Shown here piece by piece: positions 50,503-55,119 of a DNA stretch of 55,119 bases. Under the pieces are notes generated by a model, which saw only the letters and a list, made by a program, of their open reading frames with translations, made no database searches and had not been told where the DNA came from. How positions within the stretch are numbered: position 1 is the first letter of the stretch; the number at the start of each line of letters is the position of its first letter. The position numbers and the translations under genes were made by a program. The stretch is from contig NZ_CANMZW010000040.1 of assembly GCF_947502445.1 (NCBI RefSeq), positions 1-55,119 on the forward strand, read 5' to 3'. Origin of the DNA: an uncultured Brevibacillus sp. (lineage in GTDB: Bacteria > Bacillota > Bacilli > Brevibacillales > Brevibacillaceae).

Positions 50503-50556
50503 TGTATCGGGAGCATGTAAGGCATCCATTTTTATTGGGAAAGAGGGTAAAGCAGC

Positions 50557-51162
50557 ATGGCAGGTCAACGCGATGTGGGAGAAAAAGAGAACTGGTCTAC
50601 ACATATGTCGCAATTAGTTCGGGAGCGCAGGACAATTCGCAGCTTCTCCGAGCACCCTTTATCACAAGAAATCGTAATTGATCGGCTCCAAGCGGCTGCG
50701 CAATCCGTTTTTAACGAAAAGGGAAAGCTCCCCTGCCGCTTCGTATATATCGCCAGTCGAGAGGGGAAGGAAAAGGCTGTCTCTCTCATCATGAGTGTTT
50801 ACGCCGAACACAAGCTGTACAAATGGCTGCCTAGCAAGGTCGGGCAGATGATGGCAGAGAGAATTATCAGCATCCCTGCTTTTCTCGTTGTCGTTCAGGA
50901 AATGGAAGAGAGCAAGGAAATGTGTGAACGAGACTATGCTTCGATATGCGCGATGCTCCAGAGCTTCTCCTTGCTGGCGTGGGACTGTGGGATTGGACTC
51001 GTATGGAATACAGAGCCGTATATGCGAAAGCAGTCATTTGCCACAGACATGGGGTTGAAGCGGGGAGAACGTATTGTCACGATCCTGTTCATGGGCAACT
51101 ACGAGCGGATATCAAAAGGCAAGCAACGTACGCCTGTTATGAAGAAAATCTCATTCTTATAA
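50557..51162 (+). CDS. Nitroreductase-family protein, first of a pair
   Basis: A 201-residue protein of the FMN-dependent nitroreductase fold: VRERRTIRSFSEHPLSQEIVIDRLQAAAQSVFNEKGKLPCRFVYIAS (FMN-binding RR.IR.F start), then the helix DYASICAMLQSFSLLAWDCGIGLVWNTEPYM and the end ERIVTILFMGNYE. ATG 50557 has AGAGGG about ten bases upstream. It lies under a Fur box, 20 bases before a second family member. Two different subunits may form one enzyme. A role in iron release from a siderophore would fit the context but is not shown. Confidence 0.8.
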   Translation: MAGQRDVGEKENWSTHMSQLVRERRTIRSFSEHPLSQEIVIDRLQAAAQSVFNEKGKLPCRFVYIASREGKEKAVSLIMSVYAEHKLYKWLPSKVGQMMAERIISIPAFLVVVQEMEESKEMCERDYASICAMLQSFSLLAWDCGIGLVWNTEPYMRKQSFATDMGLKRGERIVTILFMGNYERISKGKQRTPVMKKISFL

Positions 51163-51182
51163 AGCGACAGCAGGAGGGGAGC

Positions 51183-51704
51183 ATGATGAATATGATTTCT
51201 TTATTCAGAGAGACACGTGCGGTCAGAGATTTTACGGATGAGCCTGTTCCAAGGCATATCATCATGAATATTCTTGATGACGCCGTATGGGCACCGAATC
51301 ACCGATTTCGAGAACCATGGCGATTTATTTACGCGGAAGGGGACGGCAAGCAGAAGCTGGCTGCCAGCATCGATTGGAAGCAGCATCCACGACTTGTGAA
51401 TACGATAATCCAAGCACCGCTCTGCTTGATTGTGACGGCTAAAATGAATAATGACGAGCATATTGCATCGGAAGACTTTGCTGCGGTATGCTGCCTGATT
51501 CAAAATATCCAGCTGCTCAGCTGGGTGCATGGATTAGGTATGACATGGAATTTGGGTGACTACCGTGGTTGGACTGAATTTATGAAGCTTGCAGGGATTC
51601 AGGAAAATGAGCGGATCGCCGGAATTCTCTCAATAGGTTTCTTTGCTCCAGTTCCGGAAAAAGCAGCACTGATCGAGCTATATGAAAAAGTAGAGGTTTG
51701 GTAA
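51183..51704 (+). CDS. Nitroreductase-family protein, second of a pair
   Basis: A 173-residue nitroreductase-fold protein: LFRETRAVRDFTDEPVPRHIIMNILDDAVWAPNHRFREPWRFIYAEG has the FMN phosphate Arg residues and the APNH...PWRF motif, and DFAAVCCLIQNIQLLSWVHGLGMTWNLGDY is the conserved helix. The canonical GMTWN block is intact here, whereas the first paralogue has GLVWN. AGGAGGGGAGC precedes ATG 51183; a second ATG follows directly. Co-transcription with the upstream paralogue is likely. Confidence 0.85.
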   Translation: MMNMISLFRETRAVRDFTDEPVPRHIIMNILDDAVWAPNHRFREPWRFIYAEGDGKQKLAASIDWKQHPRLVNTIIQAPLCLIVTAKMNNDEHIASEDFAAVCCLIQNIQLLSWVHGLGMTWNLGDYRGWTEFMKLAGIQENERIAGILSIGFFAPVPEKAALIELYEKVEVW

Positions 51705-51758
51705 TTATTTATTATGCTATTCAAGCGGGATTGAACGTCACAGAAAGGAAGATGAAAG

Positions 51759-52178
51759 GTGAAGCTTATTCCAATGGAGGGACAACCGATTTACAGAGTT
51801 CGTTCCTCTTCTTCCTATACAACTGTCCACATATTGACGAGAAAGCTAGAGGATGTATTGAAAAAACAACAGCGCTTCGGACTCTTGCTCGTAAAAGAAG
51901 TTTCTTGGGGAGATAAAAGCTCGATGCTTGAATCCAGGGACGTGCTCATGAGCTGGCTACGGGAGAATAAAACTGCGATGAGTATGTATTGCTTGGGGCT
52001 GGCGGTTGTCACCTCGAATCAAAAGGAGCAGCAAGCCTATCGAACGAGAATATCTCCAATCACAGCCGAATTGTATGGGTGTCCAAGAGCTCTTTTCGAT
52101 AAGGAGGAAGCTGCACTGGAGTGGCTTCAGCTTCAAATCAAATATTATTGCAACAAGTGGGCATTAACGAACTTCTAA
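51759..52178 (+). CDS. Small uncharacterised protein of the nitroreductase operon
   Basis: A 139-residue protein from GTG 51759 (AAGGAAGATGAAAG upstream). It looks alpha/beta with a central RFGLLLVKEVSW strand and the helix SRDVLMSWLRENKTAMSMYCLGLAVVTSNQKEQQ, a layout reminiscent of STAS/SpoIIAA-like domains; the C-terminus ALFDKEEAALEWLQLQI is like the final helix of that fold. I do not claim membership. It starts 54 bases after the second nitroreductase-like gene and may be co-transcribed with it. Confidence 0.6.
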   Translation: MKLIPMEGQPIYRVRSSSSYTTVHILTRKLEDVLKKQQRFGLLLVKEVSWGDKSSMLESRDVLMSWLRENKTAMSMYCLGLAVVTSNQKEQQAYRTRISPITAELYGCPRALFDKEEAALEWLQLQIKYYCNKWALTNF

Positions 52179-52316
52179 TCATGGACTGCGATCATAAAAT
52201 AACCTCCATCCGCTCATCCTATTAGTAGCAGTTTCCTTCCAGCTAATTTCCTAATATGGTAAACTGTCATGTGAGTGTCAGGCGTTAACCATTCCTAATT
52301 ATCAGGTGGTACATTC

Positions 52317-54992
52317 ATGCGTTCGATATGGCAGATTTACAAAACAGATTGGCTTAACATTTTCAAAGTACCGACGGGCATCTTTTTGATCATCGCGATC
52401 ATTCTTCTTCCTTGCTTATATGATTGGGTCAATATTAAATCGGTTTGGGACCCGTATGCCAATACGCAAGGCGTGAAAGTGGCTGTAACAAGCGAGGATC
52501 AGGGAACGACAGTAGCAGACAAGCGGATCAACATCGGCGATGAGCTGATAAAAAGCTTGCAAACGAATGAAAAGCTGGGCTGGACCTTCGTTACCAAGGA
52601 GCAGGCAGAGCGTGGCGTTGATCGAGGCGAATATTATGCCAGCATCCTGATTCCGTCTGACTTTTCCTCAAAAATTACAGGAATTATTAACGGGAATCTG
52701 GAGCGACCCGAGGTCATCTACACCGTAAACGAAAAAGTGAACGCAGTTGCCCCGAAAATCACTTCCTCGGGTGTATCCGCAATTACGAAGCAAATCAACG
52801 AGAATTTTACGGAAGCAGTAAGTACTGCACTATTGACGAAGCTTTCAGAGATCGGGATTCAGATCGAGGAACAGCTACCGACCATTCGCAAAGTCGAAAA
52901 CGGTATTTTTACATTGGAGAAAAGGCTCCCCGAGATACGGGCGGCAGGTCAGAAGGTTTTGGAGCTGGAGAAAAGGCTCCCCGATATTCATGACAAGGCA
53001 CAAATCATCATTGAAGTGGAGAAAAGGATTCCTGAGATAAATCGAGCGGCAGAGCATGTGCTTCGCATTCAGGAAAACTGGCCGCGCATCAATGAGGCTG
53101 CCTCGGTCATTATATCGCTGGAGGACAAGCTGCCCGTGATTCATCAAGCGGTTGCGCGCGTTCAAGAGCTGGATCAAAACTTTGACAAGGTCGCAAATGC
53201 CATTACTCTCGGAACGGAGAAAGCGAGTCAGGCAATTGAAATTGTTTCTGCTGCTCAAAATGCTTTGCCCAAAATCGCTGATCTGGCGGAAAAAGGTACA
53301 GCTATTTCAGATCAGGTGAACGAATTTTTGACGACACATGATGGGGCGTTCGAGACGATTGCCCCTGTGATCAAGCAAAACCTGGTGCTGGCACAGCAAG
53401 CAGCTGATGCGACCGTCGCACTCACCGACAGACTGCTGCAAATCAATCCGTCCCGGTTGCCAACTGCCGAGGAAGTAAACGCAGTAAAGGACAGACTTGT
53501 AGGCGTAGAGAAAGTGCTTGCGCGCACCTCGTCCCTGCTTGACCGGTTAAACAGCTATATTCCGGGACAGCCACTCACCAATCAATTAGAGCGCCTGCAA
53601 GCAATCCAGCAAAAAGTGACTCGGCAAATCGACATTCTCGGAGCGATTGCAGGTGCTTTGGAAGCGGGCAAGACACCTGCCAAGGATTTGGTGGAGGCAC
53701 TGAACCAGCTCTCCAAGGAAACGAGTACCGGACTTCAAGATATTCTCTCCCGTTACGACAGTGAAATCGTTCCTCGAATCGAGGAAGGGATTGAAAGAAT
53801 GAAGCAGTTGACGGGTGATGCGTCCGCGAATCTTCAAAAGCTGGTCGAACGTCTTCCGGACATGGAAGCGATTCTAGCCGATACAAAAAGCGGCCTGGAG
53901 TTCGGGCTTGCGGAATTGAAGCGGATTGAGCAGGAGCTGCCACGAATTCGTACGAATGTTCACGAGCTGGCGCAATCGCTCCAAAGCAAGGCAGATGCTT
54001 TTGAAAAAGCAATCAAAGTCGCAGCGCCCTTCCTGCGAGAGAATCTCCCAGGAATTGGGAAAAAGCTCGATGAAGCTGCAGCCTTTATCAAGAATGATCT
54101 GCCTGGTGCAGAGCAGGAGCTCACCAAGCTCGCAGATTTTGTGCGCTACAAGCTCCCAGAGGTGGAGACGGGAGTTCATAAGGTAGCAGGATTGGTTGGA
54201 GATGATCTGCCCACATTGGAAAAGGCAATTGGGCAAGCAGCAGACAAGCTGAGAGAGGTTGAAGCGAATAACAACTTCGCCGATCTGGCCAAGCTGCTGC
54301 GCGGCGATATCAAAAAAGAGAGCGAGTTTCTCGCAAGTCCTGTTCAAATCAAGGAAAATCGCAAATACCCGATTCCAAACTACGGTTCTGCGATGTCACC
54401 GTTTTACGGTGTATTATCCTTGTGGGTTGGCGCTACGCTGCTGATTTCTTTGCTAAAGCCAGATGCGGATAATCCTGATGGGCGCTACAAGCCTTATCAG
54501 CTTTACTTAGGCCGCTTGGGTACCTTTATGACGATCGGGCTTTTGCAGGCGCTTTGTGTCACACTTGGTGATTTTTACATTTTGGATGCCTATGTCGCCG
54601 ATAAGCTACCATTTGTTCTGTTCGCCATGCTGGTCAGTATGGTTTTCGTCACGATCACGTATACGCTTTTGTCCGTTTTCGGCAATGTCGGAAAAGGCAT
54701 TGCGATCATTTTTATGGTGTTCCAGTTTTCCAGCTCGGGCGGTACATTCCCGATTAGTATGACAGCGCCCTTTTTCCAAGCGCTCAATCCGTTCATGCCG
54801 TTCACGTACGCGATTAGCTTGCTGCGGGAAGCGGTAGGCGGGATTTTCTGGGAAACGGCCATCCGCGATATTCTCTGCCTGGTTGGATTTATCGGATTGA
54901 GCCTGTTTGTGGCACTTGCTCTGAAGCGTCCGCTAAGCGGATTGATCAAAAAGTCGACGGAGAATGCAAAGAAAACGAAGATTATTGCCTGA
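52317..54992 (+). CDS. YhgE/Pip-type membrane protein with tandem repeats
   Basis: An 891-residue protein of the YhgE/Pip (phage infection protein, EsaA-like) family: one N-terminal transmembrane segment (VPTGIFLIIAIILLPCLYDWVNIKS), the domain GVKVAVTSEDQGTTVADKRINIGDELIKSL with YASILIPSDFSSKITGIINGN, a long extracytoplasmic helical region (about 180-680), and five or so C-terminal transmembrane segments from about 700. The stalk has two repeat sets: seven 17-residue units (183-301) and four 18-residue units (577-648). Members act in type VII secretion, phage adsorption or export; which applies here is unknown. AGGTGG precedes ATG 52317. Confidence 0.88.
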   Translation: MRSIWQIYKTDWLNIFKVPTGIFLIIAIILLPCLYDWVNIKSVWDPYANTQGVKVAVTSEDQGTTVADKRINIGDELIKSLQTNEKLGWTFVTKEQAERGVDRGEYYASILIPSDFSSKITGIINGNLERPEVIYTVNEKVNAVAPKITSSGVSAITKQINENFTEAVSTALLTKLSEIGIQIEEQLPTIRKVENGIFTLEKRLPEIRAAGQKVLELEKRLPDIHDKAQIIIEVEKRIPEINRAAEHVLRIQENWPRINEAASVIISLEDKLPVIHQAVARVQELDQNFDKVANAITLGTEKASQAIEIVSAAQNALPKIADLAEKGTAISDQVNEFLTTHDGAFETIAPVIKQNLVLAQQAADATVALTDRLLQINPSRLPTAEEVNAVKDRLVGVEKVLARTSSLLDRLNSYIPGQPLTNQLERLQAIQQKVTRQIDILGAIAGALEAGKTPAKDLVEALNQLSKETSTGLQDILSRYDSEIVPRIEEGIERMKQLTGDASANLQKLVERLPDMEAILADTKSGLEFGLAELKRIEQELPRIRTNVHELAQSLQSKADAFEKAIKVAAPFLRENLPGIGKKLDEAAAFIKNDLPGAEQELTKLADFVRYKLPEVETGVHKVAGLVGDDLPTLEKAIGQAADKLREVEANNNFADLAKLLRGDIKKESEFLASPVQIKENRKYPIPNYGSAMSPFYGVLSLWVGATLLISLLKPDADNPDGRYKPYQLYLGRLGTFMTIGLLQALCVTLGDFYILDAYVADKLPFVLFAMLVSMVFVTITYTLLSVFGNVGKGIAIIFMVFQFSSSGGTFPISMTAPFFQALNPFMPFTYAISLLREAVGGIFWETAIRDILCLVGFIGLSLFVALALKRPLSGLIKKSTENAKKTKIIA
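52863..53219 (+). repeat. Seven 17-codon repeats in the YhgE/Pip stalk
   Basis: Seven 51-base units encode residues 183-301 with consensus LEKRLPEI followed by nine variable helical residues, beginning IEEQLPTI, LEKRLPEI, LEKRLPDI, VEKRIPEI, IQENWPRI, LEDKLPVI, LDQNFDKV. Units 2 and 3 share GGAGAAAAGGCTCCCCGA exactly, 51 bases apart (52916 and 52967), which points to recent duplication. Confidence 0.85.
54045..54260 (+). repeat. Four 18-codon repeats in the YhgE/Pip stalk
   Basis: Four 54-base units encode residues 577-648, each beginning LP (LPGIGKKL, LPGAEQEL, LPEVETGV, LPTLEKAI) followed by a helix of about 12 residues. The period and sequence differ from the first set, so the two arrays probably arose separately. 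Confidence 0.8.
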
Positions 54993-55047
54993 GTGAGAGT
55001 ACAGCGATGTTCCCTCTTTCTAGCGAGAAAACCCACCTTTCGTTGAT

Positions 55048-55119
55048 ATGCTCCCCTTTGGGTAGACAGTTGAAATAATAAAACTGTCTATCTGTAAGGA
55101 GGAGCATTTTTATGTCTCA
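55048..55119 (+). mobile_element. Probable left end of an insertion sequence, truncated by the window edge
   Basis: After the YhgE/Pip gene the sequence holds nested dyads: ATGCTCC (55048-55054) with GGAGCAT (55101-55107), and TAGACAGTT (55063-55071) with AACTGTCTA (55082-55090). A very strong AGGAGGAG ribosome site and ATG 55112 follow and the frame leaves the window after MS. Such compact dyads just before a small first ORF are typical of IS3-like left ends; only the sequence to the right can confirm it. Confidence 0.45.

Noticed and set aside
1..55119. CRISPR arrays, tRNA and rRNA genes
   Set aside because: No regularly spaced repeats with unique spacers and no cloverleaf or rRNA sequence was found when reading through.

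Overview
The window looks like the chromosome of a Gram-positive spore-former of the Brevibacillus/Paenibacillaceae type. This rests on inference from gene content: strong AGGAGG ribosome sites, U-tailed hairpin terminators, a FeuABC/Btr-type catecholate siderophore locus, VanR/VanS/VanY-like envelope genes, Fur boxes of the GATAATNATTATC kind and a GEMM-type riboswitch. No tRNA, rRNA, CRISPR array or complete mobile element was seen. The right edge appears to enter an insertion sequence.

Region 1 (1-12.5 kb) is an accessory segment with a run of small genes on the + strand whose recognisable members belong to immunity or bacteriocin-protection families (three SMI1/KNR4-SUKH proteins, one carrying an L7/L12-like tail; one Imm51; one YdeI/OmdA-type). 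No toxin gene was recognised. The housekeeping gene mqo, a large unknown protein and an AT-rich pair of exported-protein genes on the opposite strand interrupt the run. That AT-rich block is flanked by what look like broken ends of an older gene.

Region 2 (12.5-17.4 kb) has a GAF/PucR-type regulator divergent from an M20 amidohydrolase and a multi-pass transporter, probably a scavenging pathway for an N-acyl or peptide-like compound. Region 3 (17.5-23.6 kb) is a cell-envelope module: a VanR/VanS-like two-component pair, a VanY-like DD-carboxypeptidase whose leader can fold into two mutually exclusive structures (one covering the ribosome site), and a MacA/MacB-type ABC exporter. Region 4 (23.6-33.2 kb) holds a MarR regulator with a divergent SnoaL-like gene, topoisomerase III, and a LysR-controlled ABC importer whose operon ends in a beta-CASP-like metallo-hydrolase.

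Region 5 (33.2-39.8 kb) is the siderophore locus: a Btr-like AraC/FeuA-fusion activator broken by two one-base slips in C5 tracts, the binding lipoprotein, two permeases, and an esterase made of two tandem Fes/BesA-like domains. Fur boxes precede both the activator and the lipoprotein gene. Region 6 (39.9-48.8 kb) holds a YjdM/PhnA-like protein, a MarR-controlled flavodoxin-fold oxidoreductase, a small unknown gene, a two-component system, a polar amino-acid ABC importer with a 166-bp palindromic repeat in its operon, an AGCS symporter and a C26 gamma-glutamyl hydrolase. Region 7 (48.8-55.1 kb) starts with a c-di-GMP-I-type riboswitch and terminator, followed by an AraC regulator, a Fur-boxed pair of nitroreductase-like genes, a small unknown gene and an 891-residue YhgE/Pip-type membrane protein with two sets of short tandem repeats.
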